Shown here one piece after another: positions 27,049 through 34,769 of a stretch of 64,000 bases of DNA; position 1 is the stretch's first letter, and each line of letters begins with the position of its first letter. The translations under genes and the position numbers were made by a program. The DNA lies in NCBI GenBank assembly GCA_964561785.1, contig CAZLRF010000015.1, positions 28,699-92,698 of the forward strand, given 5' to 3'. A model generated the notes under the pieces. It was not told the origin of the DNA. It searched no databases and saw only the letters and a program-made list of their open reading frames with translations. The stretch is from DATBSL01 sp964561785 (GTDB taxonomy: Bacteria > Acidobacteriota > Vicinamibacteria > Fen-336).

Positions 27049-27903
27049 TCACTCCCGGTGCGCCTCCGCCTCCTGGACGAGGCGGTAGACCTCGCGGGCG
27101 GGGAGGCCCAGGCGCCGCGCCGCCTCCTTCACGGCCTCGCGGCGGGTACGGCCCGAGGCGGCGATCGCGCGGTAGACGGCGACCGGATCCGCCCCGGCCG
27201 GCGGCGGCGCCTCGCCCGCCCCCGCCACGACGAGCACGATCTCGCCCCTGACCGCCTCGCGCGCCGCGAGGGCGTCGCGCAGCGCCGACAGGGACGCCCT
27301 CAGGTACTCCTCGTGGACCTTCGTGGCCTCGCGCGCGAGGAACGCCTCGCGGTCGCCGAGCGACTCCCGCATGTCGGCGAGGGCGTCCACGACGCGCAGG
27401 GGAGACTCGTAGAAGACGAGCGTCGCCCGAACCGGTGCGAGCTCCGCGAGCGCGCGGCGCCGAGCGCCCGCCTTCGCGGGCAGGAAGCCGGCGAAGAGGA
27501 ACCGGTCGGTGGGCAGGCCCGACACGGAGAGGGCGGCGATGGCGGCGCAGGCGCCGGGCACCGGCACCACCGGCAGCCCCTCCGCGCGCGCGTCGCGGAC
27601 GAGGCGGAAGCCCGGGTCCGAGATGCCCGGCGTTCCCGCGTCCGAGACGAGCGCGACGTCGTGCCCGTCGCGCAGGGCCCGGAGCACGCGCTCGCCCTTC
27701 CAGCGCTCGTTGTGCTCGAAGAACGAGGTGGTCGGGGTGGCGATGCCGTGCGCGCGGAGCAAAGGCGCCGTCCGGCGGGTGTCCTCGCAGGCCACGAGCG
27801 CCGCCTCGCGCAGCACGCGCACGGCGCGGGCCGTGACGTCCCCCATGTGGCCGATCGGGGTCGCGACCACGTAGAGCGTGCCGGGACCGGGTGGGTCTTC
27901 CAT
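27049..27903 (-). CDS. rsmI: 16S rRNA (cytidine(1402)-2'-O)-methyltransferase
   Basis: A 284-residue SAM-dependent methyltransferase that modifies C1402 in the ribosomal P site. It has the tetrapyrrole-methylase fold, with YVVATPIGHMGDVT at the start, then ACEDTRRTAPLLR, LVSDAGTPGISDPG, VPGACAAIAALSVSGLPTD (split here), FYESPLRVVDAL and a C-terminal helical tail. AAGGAG precedes the ATG. It is divergent from rpsU, so two translation genes share this intergenic region. Confidence 0.96.
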   Translation of the reverse strand: MEDPPGPGTLYVVATPIGHMGDVTARAVRVLREAALVACEDTRRTAPLLRAHGIATPTTSFFEHNERWKGERVLRALRDGHDVALVSDAGTPGISDPGFRLVRDARAEGLPVVPVPGACAAIAALSVSGLPTDRFLFAGFLPAKAGARRRALAELAPVRATLVFYESPLRVVDALADMRESLGDREAFLAREATKVHEEYLRASLSALRDALAAREAVRGEIVLVVAGAGEAPPPAGADPVAVYRAIAASGRTRREAVKEAARRLGLPAREVYRLVQEAEAHRE

Positions 27904-27931
27904 CTAACTCCTTGTCTCGTCGCGAGATCGC

Positions 27932-27960
27932 TTGACAGCGCCCCGCGCGTGGCCTAGCAT
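27932..27960 (+). promoter_or_regulatory. Promoter TTGACA-17-TAGCAT for rpsU
   Basis: A perfect -35 TTGACA at 27932-27937, a 17-base spacer and TAGCAT at 27955-27960. The leader to the rpsU start is about 100 bases and contains a small CCCC-GGGAA-GGGG hairpin just before the gene. This is the clearest housekeeping-type promoter in the window. Confidence 0.75.
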
Positions 27961-28070
27961 CGAGTGTTCGAGCCGGGGGGAGAAGAACACAAGGTCGCCT
28001 CCCCGCGCAAGGAACGAGCCTCGATCCCCGGGAAGGGGAAATCCGCGGCGGTCAGGGGGTGTTTGGGAAG

Positions 28071-28268
28071 TTGGCCGAGATCAAGCTCCAGGAAGGCGAG
28101 TCGATCGAGAACGCCCTCCGCCGCTTCAAGCGCAAGGTCCAGCAGGAAGACATCATCAAGGACATCAAGAAGCACAGCTTCTACCTGAAGCCCGGCGACA
28201 AGCGCCGGGCCAAGCAGGCCCTCGCCCGCAAGAGGAGCCGCAAGAAGATGCGCCGGGAGGGGGAGTAG
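28071..28268 (+). CDS. rpsU: 30S ribosomal protein S21
   Basis: A 65-residue small-subunit protein. It begins AEIKLQEGESIENALRRF and ends with a very basic tail (ARKRSRKKMRREGE), the standard S21 layout and length. The start is TTG at 28071, chosen because S21 proteins begin (M)AEIK or (M)PEIK; a GTG at 28059 would add four unusual residues (MFGK). It has its own strong promoter and a stem-loop after the stop. In many bacteria rpsU is expressed separately from other ribosomal genes, as here. Confidence 0.93.
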   Translation: MAEIKLQEGESIENALRRFKRKVQQEDIIKDIKKHSFYLKPGDKRRAKQALARKRSRKKMRREGE

Positions 28269-28276
28269 CCCCGCCC

Positions 28277-28316
28277 CGCCGGCCGCGCCCCGGGGCTCGT
28301 TCGGGGGCGGCCGGCG
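28277..28316 (+). terminator. Terminator-like hairpin after rpsU
   Basis: CGCCGGCCGC at 28277-28286 pairs with GCGGCCGGCG at 28307-28316; an inner CCCC/GGGG extends the stem with one bulged base. Only a short T-rich patch (GTTCGTT) follows, so it is not a classic intrinsic terminator. Confidence 0.5.
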
Positions 28317-28327
28317 GCGCGCGTTCG

Positions 28328-28357
28328 TTGACTTGTCCGTCGCGCGCGTGGTAGCGT
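28328..28357 (+). promoter_or_regulatory. Promoter TTGACT-18-TAGCGT for the STAS gene
   Basis: TTGACT at 28328-28333 and TAGCGT at 28352-28357 with an 18-base spacer. The predicted leader is about 40 bases to the ATG at 28403. It has the same -10 as the promoter at 14788-14817. Confidence 0.65.
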
Positions 28358-28402
28358 ACCGCCCTCTTACGCACAGACTCAGTCTGCAGGGAGACAGCCG
28401 CC

Positions 28403-28741
28403 ATGAAGATCGTCGAGCGTCAGGTCGGTGACGTGGTGATCCTGGATCTCCACGGGAAGATCCTCATCGGCGAAGGGGACGACGCCCTCCGCGAGGCCGT
28501 GAACAAGCTGGCCGACTCCGGGAAGACCAAGATCCTCCTGAACCTGGCCGACGTGCCCTACGTCGACTCGGCCGGCCTCGGGGAGATCGTGAGGACCTAC
28601 ACCACCGTGAGCCGCAAGGGCGGCAAGCTCAAGCTGCTGAACCTGACGAAGAAGATCCAGGACCTGCTGTCGATCACGAAGCTGCTCACCGTCTTCGAGG
28701 CCTACGAGTCCGAGGACGAGGCCGTCCGCAGCTTCGCCTAG
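28403..28741 (+). CDS. STAS-domain protein, anti-sigma factor antagonist-like
   Basis: A 112-residue single STAS domain, as in SpoIIAA/RsbV. The motif VPYVDSAGLGEIVRTY contains the Ser (about residue 55) that partner kinases phosphorylate; unphosphorylated forms bind the anti-sigma kinase and free a sigma factor. No RsbW-type kinase, phosphatase or alternative sigma gene is adjacent, so its partner is elsewhere. It has its own promoter and a hairpin after the stop, making it a monocistronic unit just ahead of the glycosyltransferase operon. Confidence 0.88.
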   Translation: MKIVERQVGDVVILDLHGKILIGEGDDALREAVNKLADSGKTKILLNLADVPYVDSAGLGEIVRTYTTVSRKGGKLKLLNLTKKIQDLLSITKLLTVFEAYESEDEAVRSFA

Positions 28742-28760
28742 CGACGGCGATCCCCGTGGT

Positions 28761-28783
28761 GGGCGGGCCGGGACGGCCCGCCC
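28761..28783 (+). terminator. Terminator-like hairpin after the STAS gene
   Basis: GGGCGGGCC pairs perfectly with GGCCCGCCC around a 5-base loop, 20 bases after the stop at 28741. No T-tract follows. Confidence 0.5.
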
Positions 28784-28808
28784 GCGCCCCGGGGGCGGCC
28801 GCGGACCG

Positions 28809-29711
28809 ATGAGCCTCCCGCGCGCCCTCCTCGTCTCGCTCCGGCCCCACCAGTGGACGAAGAACCTGGTGGTGCTCGCTCCCCTCGCCTTCTCCAAGCA
28901 CCTGTTCGAAGCCGACGCCGCCCTGCGTGCGCTCGCGGCGTTCGCGGTCTTCTGCCTCCTCGCCGGCGCCGTCTACGTCCTCAACGACGTCGCCGACGCC
29001 GAGCGCGACCGGGCCCACCCGACCAAGCGCGCACGTCCGGTGGCGAGCGGGGCGCTCCCCGTCCCCGTGGCGCGCGCCTTCGCCGGGGTGCTCCTCTCGG
29101 TGGCCCTCGCGGGGAGCCTCGCCCTCGGGCGGGGCTTTCTGGGCTGCGCCCTCCTCTACCTCGGCCTCAACCTCGGCTACACCTTCGGCCTCAAGAACGT
29201 CGTGATCCTCGACGTGCTCGCGATCGCGATCGGCTTCGTGCTGCGCGCGGTGGCGGGAGCGTTGGCGATCCAGGTCGTGTTCAGCAACTGGCTGCTCGTC
29301 TGCACGATCCTGCTCGCGCTCTTCCTCGCCCTCGCCAAGCGGCGCCACGAGCTCGTCACCCTCGAGGACGCTCCGGGCCACCGCGCGATCCTCGCCGAGT
29401 ACTCTCCCTATCTCCTCGACCAGATGATCGCGGTCGTGACCGCCTCGTGCCTCACCGCGTACGCGTTCTACACCCTCGCCCCCGAGACCGTGGAGAAGTA
29501 CCGCACGGAGCGGCTCGCCCTCACCATCCCCTTCGTGATCTACGGCATCTTCCGCTATCTTTACCTCGTCCACGGAAAGGAGCAGGGGGGCAGCCCGGGG
29601 GACACGCTCCTCGCCGACCGCCCGCTCCTCGTCGCCGTCGCCCTGTGGGCGGCGGCGGTCGTGGCGATCGTGTACACCGCGCCCGGGGCGCCCGTGCCCC
29701 GGGCGCCGTGA
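28809..29711 (+). CDS. UbiA-family prenyltransferase, decaprenyl-phosphate phosphoribosyltransferase-like
   Basis: A 300-residue membrane enzyme with about eight or nine hydrophobic helices. It opens LVSLRPHQWTKNLVVLAPL, and its first Asp-rich motif NDVADAERDRAHPTKRARP is the version found in enzymes that transfer phosphoribose from PRPP onto decaprenyl phosphate, the first step to polyprenyl-phosphoryl arabinose. The second Asp motif region is YTFGLKNVVILDVLAIAIG. The DprE1/DprE2 epimerase genes that normally follow are absent; instead a coiled-coil protein and three GT4 genes follow with GTGA or TTGA overlaps. A polyprenyl-linked sugar precursor for the downstream transferases is the likely role. 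Confidence 0.8.
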   Translation: MSLPRALLVSLRPHQWTKNLVVLAPLAFSKHLFEADAALRALAAFAVFCLLAGAVYVLNDVADAERDRAHPTKRARPVASGALPVPVARAFAGVLLSVALAGSLALGRGFLGCALLYLGLNLGYTFGLKNVVILDVLAIAIGFVLRAVAGALAIQVVFSNWLLVCTILLALFLALAKRRHELVTLEDAPGHRAILAEYSPYLLDQMIAVVTASCLTAYAFYTLAPETVEKYRTERLALTIPFVIYGIFRYLYLVHGKEQGGSPGDTLLADRPLLVAVALWAAAVVAIVYTAPGAPVPRAP

Positions 29712-29722
29712 CCCGGGGGACC

Positions 29723-30271
29723 ATGAGCTTCGAGATCGAGTCCGAGAGCATCGACGCCGAGCGGCTGCGGGCGGAGGTCCTCAACCGGGTCGAGGAGAGG
29801 CGCCGGAGCGGGCTCTACACGGAGGAGGAGATCCGCTTCATCGCCGAGCGGGCGCTCGACGCGGTGCTCGTCCCGGGCGACGTGCGCGGCGACCTCGTCC
29901 TCGAGTTCCGCGCGCGGGACGGGCAGTGGAACTACTCGTTCGATCGCGACACCCTCTACCGCTCGAGCCGAGGCGGGGCGGGCCGCGCGCTGTTCGCCCT
30001 GCGGCGGCTCCTGCGCCCGGTGCAGAAGCTGTTCTGGAACCCGAACCCGATGATCGCCGCCCTCTCCCGCCAGTCCGACCTCAACCGCTTCTCGGCGCAC
30101 CTGCTGCACAACCTCGTCCTCGAGACGACCCGCCTCAACATCGAGGTCCAGGAGCTGCGCCGCCGAAACCTCCAGCTCCAGGGGCGCCTCGAGGCCCTCG
30201 CGCGCCGGGAGAAGACGCTCGAGGACATGGTCGCCTACCGCGAGGAGAGCGCGAAGGGCGTCCGCGGGTGA
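29723..30271 (+). CDS. Conserved hypothetical coiled-coil protein in the glycosyltransferase operon
   Basis: A 182-residue soluble protein with no signal peptide. I do not recognise a family. The N-terminal half is acidic and helical (SFEIESESIDAERLRAEVL). The middle has the aromatic stretch WNYSFDRDTLYRSS. The C-terminal 60 residues form a likely coiled coil (TTRLNIEVQELRRRNLQLQ). The ATG at 29723 is used; a GTG at 29708 overlapping the previous stop as GTGA is equally possible and would add five residues. Its stop overlaps the next GT4 start (GTGA). Position suggests a scaffold or regulator for the operon's glycan assembly. Confidence 0.65.
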   Translation: MSFEIESESIDAERLRAEVLNRVEERRRSGLYTEEEIRFIAERALDAVLVPGDVRGDLVLEFRARDGQWNYSFDRDTLYRSSRGGAGRALFALRRLLRPVQKLFWNPNPMIAALSRQSDLNRFSAHLLHNLVLETTRLNIEVQELRRRNLQLQGRLEALARREKTLEDMVAYREESAKGVRG

Positions 30272-31401
30272 GGGTCCACCAGCTCCTCGCCGCCCTCAGC
30301 TACGGCGACGCGATCGGGAACGAGGCGCTCGCCATCCAGCGGCACCTCCGCGCCGCCGGCCACGAGTCGGACATCTTCGCGGAGATGGTCCACCCGCGGG
30401 TGGCCCATCTCGCCCGGCCGCTCTGGGAGTACTCCCGGGTCTCCTCCCCGGACACGGTGTGCCTCTTCCACTTCTCGATCGGCAGCGCGGCGGGACGGCT
30501 CGTCCACCGCGCCCCCGACCGCCTGGTCGTCGTGTACCACAACATCACCCCCGCCCGCTTCTTCCTCGGCTTCCACCCGCACCTCGCCGGGCTGTGCCAC
30601 CACGGGCGGCGGGAGCTCGAGGCCTTCGCGGGGCGAACCGAGCTCGGCCTCGGCGACAGCGAGTTCAACCGCAAGGAGCTCGAGGAGGCGGGATTCGCGC
30701 GGACCGCGGTGCTTCCGATCGTGCTCGACCTGTCGCTGTACGACCGGCCGCCCTCGCCCGTGGTGCGCCGCCTCTACGACGACGGACGCACGAATGTCCT
30801 CTTCGTGGGCCGCATCATCCCGAACAAGAGAGTCGACGACGTCATCCGGGCCTTCGCCGTGTTCCAGAAGTGGTTCCGCCCGCACAGCCGGCTCCTCCTC
30901 GTGGGCGACCACCGTGGCTTCGAGCGCTACTTCGACCGCCTGCAGGAGCTCGTCCGGGAGCTGCGGGTGGACGAGGTCGTGTTCACCGGGCACGTCGACG
31001 ACGACGAGCTTCTCGCCTGCTACCGCGCGGCCGACGCCTTCGTGTGCCTCTCCGAGCACGAGGGCTTCTGCGTGCCGCTCCAGGAGGCGATGTGCTTCGG
31101 GCTCCCGGTGATCGCCTACGACGCGGGAGCGGTGCGCGAGACCCTGCGCGGGGGGGGCGTGCTGCTGCAGGACAAGAGCCCGGAGCTCGTGGCCGAGCTT
31201 CTCGACCAGCTCACGCGGGGCACCGCCCTGCGCCGCGCCGTGCTCGCGTCGCAGGCCCGGGCGGTGGAGGCGATCCGGGCGACCGACTTCGGGGCGCTGC
31301 TGCGGGATCGCCTGGCGCCCGTGCTGGGGGGCGGGGGCGGCGGGGCGGAAGCAGGGGGGACGGCTTTCCCGGGGGTCTCGCGGAACGGAAGCGGCGGATG
31401 A
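30268..31401 (+). CDS. GT4-family glycosyltransferase A
   Basis: A 377-residue retaining glycosyltransferase with two Rossmann domains. It starts at a GTG overlapping the previous stop. Key parts are YHNITPARFFLGFHP, LGLGDSEFNRKELE, the donor-domain hinge NVLFVGRIIPNKRVDDVI, FTGHVDDDELLACYRAADAFV and the E-x7-E nucleotide-sugar motif SEHEGFCVPLQEAM. The sugar donor is unknown. It is clearly a tandem paralogue of the next gene (DAIG, HNITP, DSEFNR and TGHV motifs line up). It ends in a Gly-rich tail (GGGGGGAEAGG). Confidence 0.88.
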   Translation: MRVHQLLAALSYGDAIGNEALAIQRHLRAAGHESDIFAEMVHPRVAHLARPLWEYSRVSSPDTVCLFHFSIGSAAGRLVHRAPDRLVVVYHNITPARFFLGFHPHLAGLCHHGRRELEAFAGRTELGLGDSEFNRKELEEAGFARTAVLPIVLDLSLYDRPPSPVVRRLYDDGRTNVLFVGRIIPNKRVDDVIRAFAVFQKWFRPHSRLLLVGDHRGFERYFDRLQELVRELRVDEVVFTGHVDDDELLACYRAADAFVCLSEHEGFCVPLQEAMCFGLPVIAYDAGAVRETLRGGGVLLQDKSPELVAELLDQLTRGTALRRAVLASQARAVEAIRATDFGALLRDRLAPVLGGGGGGAEAGGTAFPGVSRNGSGG

Positions 31402-31429
31402 GCCATGCAGGGGGCCTCGCGGAACGGAC
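31371..31429 (+). repeat. Short direct repeat straddling the end of glycosyltransferase A
   Basis: Two 20-base copies, at 31371-31390 and 31410-31429, are identical at 18 positions and share CTCGCGGAACGGA. The first encodes the last residues of glycosyltransferase A. The second lies between the genes. They probably mark the junction left by the gene duplication. Confidence 0.6.
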
Positions 31430-31438
31430 AGATCCCTC

Positions 31439-31463
31439 GGGACCCCACACGGCCGGGGGTCCC
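31439..31463 (+). other. Stem-loop just before glycosyltransferase B start
   Basis: GGGACCCC at 31439-31446 pairs perfectly with GGGGTCCC at 31456-31463 around a 9-base loop, 4 bases before the preferred GTG start at 31468. It would mask the only G-rich ribosome-binding sequence, so it could limit translation of the second paralogue. Confidence 0.45.
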
Positions 31464-31467
31464 TCGG

Positions 31468-32532
31468 GTGCGGATTGACCAATGGGTCCCGGCGCTGCAC
31501 CGGGGCGACGCGATCGGCGACTCGGCCCGGCTGATGCGGGACGCGTTCCGGTCGTGGGGCTACCAGGCCGACGTCTGGGCGCTCGAGCTCGACTCCGACC
31601 TCGAGGGTGACGGGCGGCGGTTCGCGGAGTGGGTGCCGGGAGGCCCCGACGACGCGGTGATCCTGCACTTCGCCCTGCCCTCCCCGCTCACCGCCGCCTT
31701 CCGCGAGCACCGGGGCGGCCGGCGGATCCTCCTCCACCACAACATCACGCCGGGCGAGTTCTTCCTGGGGTGGGACGACGACATGGCCCGCATCTGCCGG
31801 GTCGGGCGGGAGGAGCTCCTGAGCCTCGCCGGGCACTGCGACCTCGGCCTCGCCGACAGCGAGTTCAACCGGCGCGAGCTCGAGGCCATGGGGATCGCGC
31901 GCACCGGGGTCCTGCCCATCTGCCTCGACTTCGCCCGCTACCGCGAGAGGGAGAACCCCGTCCTGCGGCGGGTGCTGGAGGACGGACGGACGAACCTGCT
32001 CTTCGTGGGCCGCCTCGCCCCGAACAAGAGGCCGGAGGACCTCGTCCGCCTCGCGAGCTACTGGAAGCGCTTCATCGCGCGGGACGTGCGCCTCGTCCTC
32101 GTGGGGAAGCCGCCGCGCCGGCGGGCGTACTTCGACGCGCTCTTGGCGTTCGCCTACGAGGAGGGGCTCACCCCCGACGAGGTCCTCTTCACCGGACACG
32201 TCGCCCACGACGAGCTGCTCGCCTGCTACCGGTCGGCCCGCGTGTTCGTCTCGATGAGCGAGCACGAGGGATTCGGCGTGCCCCTCGTCGAGTCGATGCT
32301 GACCCGCGTCCCGGTGCTCGCCTACGCGTCGACCGCGGTCCCCTTCACCCTCGGCGGGGCGGGGGTTCAGTTCACCGAGAAGCGGCTGCCCGAGGTGGCG
32401 GAGATCGCTCGCGCGCTCGCGACGGACGAGGCGCTGCGGGCGGCGGTCCTCGCCGGGCAGGACCGCCGGCTCGCCGACTTCGCTCCGGAGGTCGTCCTGA
32501 GCACGCTGCGCGCCCACGTGGAGGTCGCTTGA
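31468..32532 (+). CDS. GT4-family glycosyltransferase B (tandem paralogue of A)
   Basis: A 354-residue retaining glycosyltransferase. The GTG at 31468 is preferred because the protein then aligns from its first residues with paralogue A (VRIDQWVPALHRGDAIGDS against VRVHQLLAALSYGDAIGNE). An ATG at 31405 would add 21 residues encoded by repeat and hairpin sequence. It keeps HHNITPGEFFLGWD, LADSEFNRRELEAMG, LLFVGRLAPNKRPEDLV, FTGHVAHDELLACYRSA and the E-x7-E motif in SEHEGFGVPLVESM. The donor is unknown. The stop overlaps the TTG start of the third GT4 gene. Confidence 0.85.
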   Translation: MRIDQWVPALHRGDAIGDSARLMRDAFRSWGYQADVWALELDSDLEGDGRRFAEWVPGGPDDAVILHFALPSPLTAAFREHRGGRRILLHHNITPGEFFLGWDDDMARICRVGREELLSLAGHCDLGLADSEFNRRELEAMGIARTGVLPICLDFARYRERENPVLRRVLEDGRTNLLFVGRLAPNKRPEDLVRLASYWKRFIARDVRLVLVGKPPRRRAYFDALLAFAYEEGLTPDEVLFTGHVAHDELLACYRSARVFVSMSEHEGFGVPLVESMLTRVPVLAYASTAVPFTLGGAGVQFTEKRLPEVAEIARALATDEALRAAVLAGQDRRLADFAPEVVLSTLRAHVEVA

Positions 32533-33725
32533 GCGACCCTCGGCCCGAGGTCGCCTTCGTCGTCCAGCGCTACGGCGAGGGCATCACCGGCGGCTCGGAA
32601 TCCCTCGCCCGGGGGGTCGCCGAGCGGCTGGCGGCGCAGCTGCGGATCACCGTCTTCACGACCTGCGCCCGCGACTACGTGACCTGGCGCAACGAGCTGG
32701 GGGAGGGGCGCGAGACCCTGCACGGGGTGGAGGTCCTGCGCTTTCCGGTCGTCGAAGAGCGCGACCTCGCCGCGTTCAACGCGTTCGCCGAGCCGCTCTA
32801 CCTCCGCGAGCGGTCCCGCGAGGAGGAGCTCGAGTTCCTGCGGCGGCAGGGGCCGCACGCCCCTGCCCTCGTCGAGGCGCTCGCCGCGCAGAAGGAGCGT
32901 TTCGCCGCCGTCGTCTTCTTCACGTACCTCTACGCCCCGACCTACTGGGGGCTCGAGGCGGTCCCCGAGCGCTCCGCCCTCGTGCCGACCGCCCACGACG
33001 AGCCCCCCCTTCGCTTCGGGGTGTACCGCCAGGTCTTCTCGCTGCCGCGCGCGTTCGGCTTCCTCACCCCGGCCGAGGAGGCCCTCGTCCGGCGGCGCTT
33101 CCCCCTGGGGGACCGCCCCCGCTTCCTCGTGGGCATGGGCATCGACGTGCCCGCGCCCCCGGACGTCGAGGGCTTTCGTGCCCGCCACGGCCTCCTCCGC
33201 CCCTACGTCCTCTACGCGGGGCGGATCGACGCGGGGAAGGGCTGCGAGGAGATGCTCGCCCACCACCGGCGCTACCGCCGCGAGAGAAGCGGGGACGTCG
33301 AGCTCGTGCTGATCGGCCGGCTCGCGATGCCGCTGCCCGACGAGCCGGGCGTGCGCTACCTCGGCTTCCTCCCCGAGGCGGAGAAGGCCGCGGCCATGGC
33401 GGGGGCGCGGGCGGTCGTCTGCCCGAGCCCCTACGAGAGCCTGTCGATCGTCCTCCTCGAAGGCTTCGCGCTCGGGACGCCGGGGCTCGTGAGCGGGCGT
33501 TCCCCGGTGCTCGAGGAGCACTGCCGCCGGTCGAACGCCGGCCTCTTCTACGTGGACGGGGACGAGTACGCGGAGGCCGTGGACCTGCTGGCCCGCGACG
33601 ACGGCCTGCGCGCCGCGCTCGGCGACAACGGGCGGCGCTACGTCGAGTCGGAGTACCGGTGGGAGGCCGTGCTCGGGCGGTGGCGGGCGATGATCAGGGC
33701 CGCCGCCGGAGACCGGCTTTCGTAG
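32529..33725 (+). CDS. GT4-family glycosyltransferase C
   Basis: A 398-residue glycosyltransferase, more distant from A and B. It begins at a TTG whose TTGA overlaps the stop of gene B. The acceptor domain opens VAFVVQRYGEGITGGSESLA, typical of GT4. The donor domain has YVLYAGRIDAGKGCEEML, ELVLIGRL, VRYLGFLPEAEKAAAMAGA and the E-x7-E region SPYESLSIVLLEGFALG. It is the last gene of the run from the UbiA-like gene, all with 4-base overlaps or short gaps, so the cluster is one operon, probably building a cell-surface glycan. Confidence 0.87.
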   Translation: MSDPRPEVAFVVQRYGEGITGGSESLARGVAERLAAQLRITVFTTCARDYVTWRNELGEGRETLHGVEVLRFPVVEERDLAAFNAFAEPLYLRERSREEELEFLRRQGPHAPALVEALAAQKERFAAVVFFTYLYAPTYWGLEAVPERSALVPTAHDEPPLRFGVYRQVFSLPRAFGFLTPAEEALVRRRFPLGDRPRFLVGMGIDVPAPPDVEGFRARHGLLRPYVLYAGRIDAGKGCEEMLAHHRRYRRERSGDVELVLIGRLAMPLPDEPGVRYLGFLPEAEKAAAMAGARAVVCPSPYESLSIVLLEGFALGTPGLVSGRSPVLEEHCRRSNAGLFYVDGDEYAEAVDLLARDDGLRAALGDNGRRYVESEYRWEAVLGRWRAMIRAAAGDRLS

Positions 33726-33748
33726 GGGCCTTCCCGGGTGCGAGCGCC

Positions 33749-33767
33749 GGGGGCCTTCGAGGTCCCC
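33749..33767. terminator. Hairpin between convergent GT4 and PATAN genes
   Basis: GGGGGCC pairs with GGTCCCC (one G-T pair) around TTCGA, 24 bases after the glycosyltransferase stop, in the 77-base gap before the convergent gene ending at 33803. No T-tract. Confidence 0.4.
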
Positions 33768-33802
33768 CGCGCGCCCGCCGGGGCCGGGGCACGCCCGGGG
33801 GG

Positions 33803-34684
33803 CTAGGGCGCCTTCAGGAGCCGCAGGACGGCGTCGGCGACCGCGCTGCCCTTGAGGATGCCCGCGGCCCGCGCGATCTGCCGGATCGCCTCGTCGATCG
33901 CCTCCGGCCCCGCCCCGCGCTCGAGCTCGGCCCGGGCGCGCACGTAGTGCTTGTGCACGACGTTCTCCCCGACGGGCCCGAGGAGCGCCACGCACTCGTC
34001 GCGCAGGCGCGCGAGGCGGGTGAGGGCGGGGGCCGGCGCGGGGGCCGGCGCGGGGGCCCGGGCGGGGGCCGGCGCGGGCGGGCGCGGCGCCGCGGGCGCC
34101 GCGGGCGCCGCCGCGCCGTCCGCCGCGGACGACTCCGTCGACGCGCCCCTCTCCCGCAGCCGTATGAGGTTCGTCGCGACGAGGCCGTAGAGCAGCTTGG
34201 CCGAGTCGAAGACGCTCATGCCGGTGGCCGCCGCGATCTCCTTGACCGAGCGTCGCCCGTCGATCTTGGAGAGGAGCAGCCACTCCATCGTGTTGAGGTT
34301 GATCTGGCCCTCGCGGTTGTCCAGGATCACGAACTCCGGCACGAGGTCGACCGAGGGGATCTTCCGCGAGAGCACCCGCCACTCGTCGAGCCGGCGCGCG
34401 GCCTCCATCAGCAGGTTGGTGTTGCTCTTCTGGATCGTCTGCCGGGGGGCGCTCGTCCCGGCCTCGAAGCGGAACTCCCCGGAGCGCCAGATCGCGAGCG
34501 AGTACACCGCCTCCTCGCCCGAGAGGTCCTCGTGGGCCGCGTGGACGATCCGGCCCTCGTGCAGCCAGATGGCGCCCCGGTTCTCCCCGTCCTCGAGGTG
34601 GAACACCCCCGTCTTCCCGCTCACGCTCACGAGCTGGATGATGTCGGGCAGGTGAAGCTCGGCCAGCGAGCCCTGGAAGGCCAT
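33803..34684 (-). CDS. PATAN/DUF4388-domain protein
   Basis: A 293-residue cytoplasmic protein. The N-terminal 100 residues are a DUF4388 (PATAN) domain: FQGSLAELHLPDIIQLVSVS, GAIWLHEGRIVHA and LAIWRSGEFRFEAG, found in proteins tied to two-component and gliding/motility signalling. A middle winged-helix-like segment follows (LSKIDGRRSVKEIAAATGMS), then an Ala/Pro repeat linker (about residues 200-240, APAPARAPAPAPAP) encoded by 12-base G+C repeats, and a helical C-terminus. The ATG at 34684 fits the family's start; a TTG at 34732 would sit on the predicted transcription start. It lies downstream of the NtrC-type regulator but has its own promoter. Confidence 0.8.
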   Translation of the reverse strand: MAFQGSLAELHLPDIIQLVSVSGKTGVFHLEDGENRGAIWLHEGRIVHAAHEDLSGEEAVYSLAIWRSGEFRFEAGTSAPRQTIQKSNTNLLMEAARRLDEWRVLSRKIPSVDLVPEFVILDNREGQINLNTMEWLLLSKIDGRRSVKEIAAATGMSVFDSAKLLYGLVATNLIRLRERGASTESSAADGAAAPAAPAAPRPPAPAPARAPAPAPAPAPALTRLARLRDECVALLGPVGENVVHKHYVRARAELERGAGPEAIDEAIRQIARAAGILKGSAVADAVLRLLKAP

Positions 34685-34740
34685 TTCGGTCAGGGTCCCG
34701 ACGGAGCGTCTAAGTCCTGACGCTACCGCCAATTAGCGCG

Positions 34741-34769
34741 AGGCTATCAATCTGCTCCCCGGAAGTCAA
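34741..34769 (-). promoter_or_regulatory. Promoter TTGACT-17-TAGCCT for the PATAN gene
   Basis: On the minus strand, TTGACT at 34769-34764 and TAGCCT at 34746-34741 are 17 bases apart. The TGA inside TTGACT is the stop codon of the upstream response-regulator gene. The leader is about 50 bases. Confidence 0.65.

Noticed and set aside
28059..28070. GTG start for rpsU four codons upstream
   Set aside because: It adds MFGK before the conserved AEIKLQEG start of S21; the TTG at 28071 gives the normal protein.
31405..31467. ATG start for glycosyltransferase B at 31405
   Set aside because: The extra 21 residues come from a direct repeat and hairpin sequence, and the tandem paralogue aligns from the later GTG.
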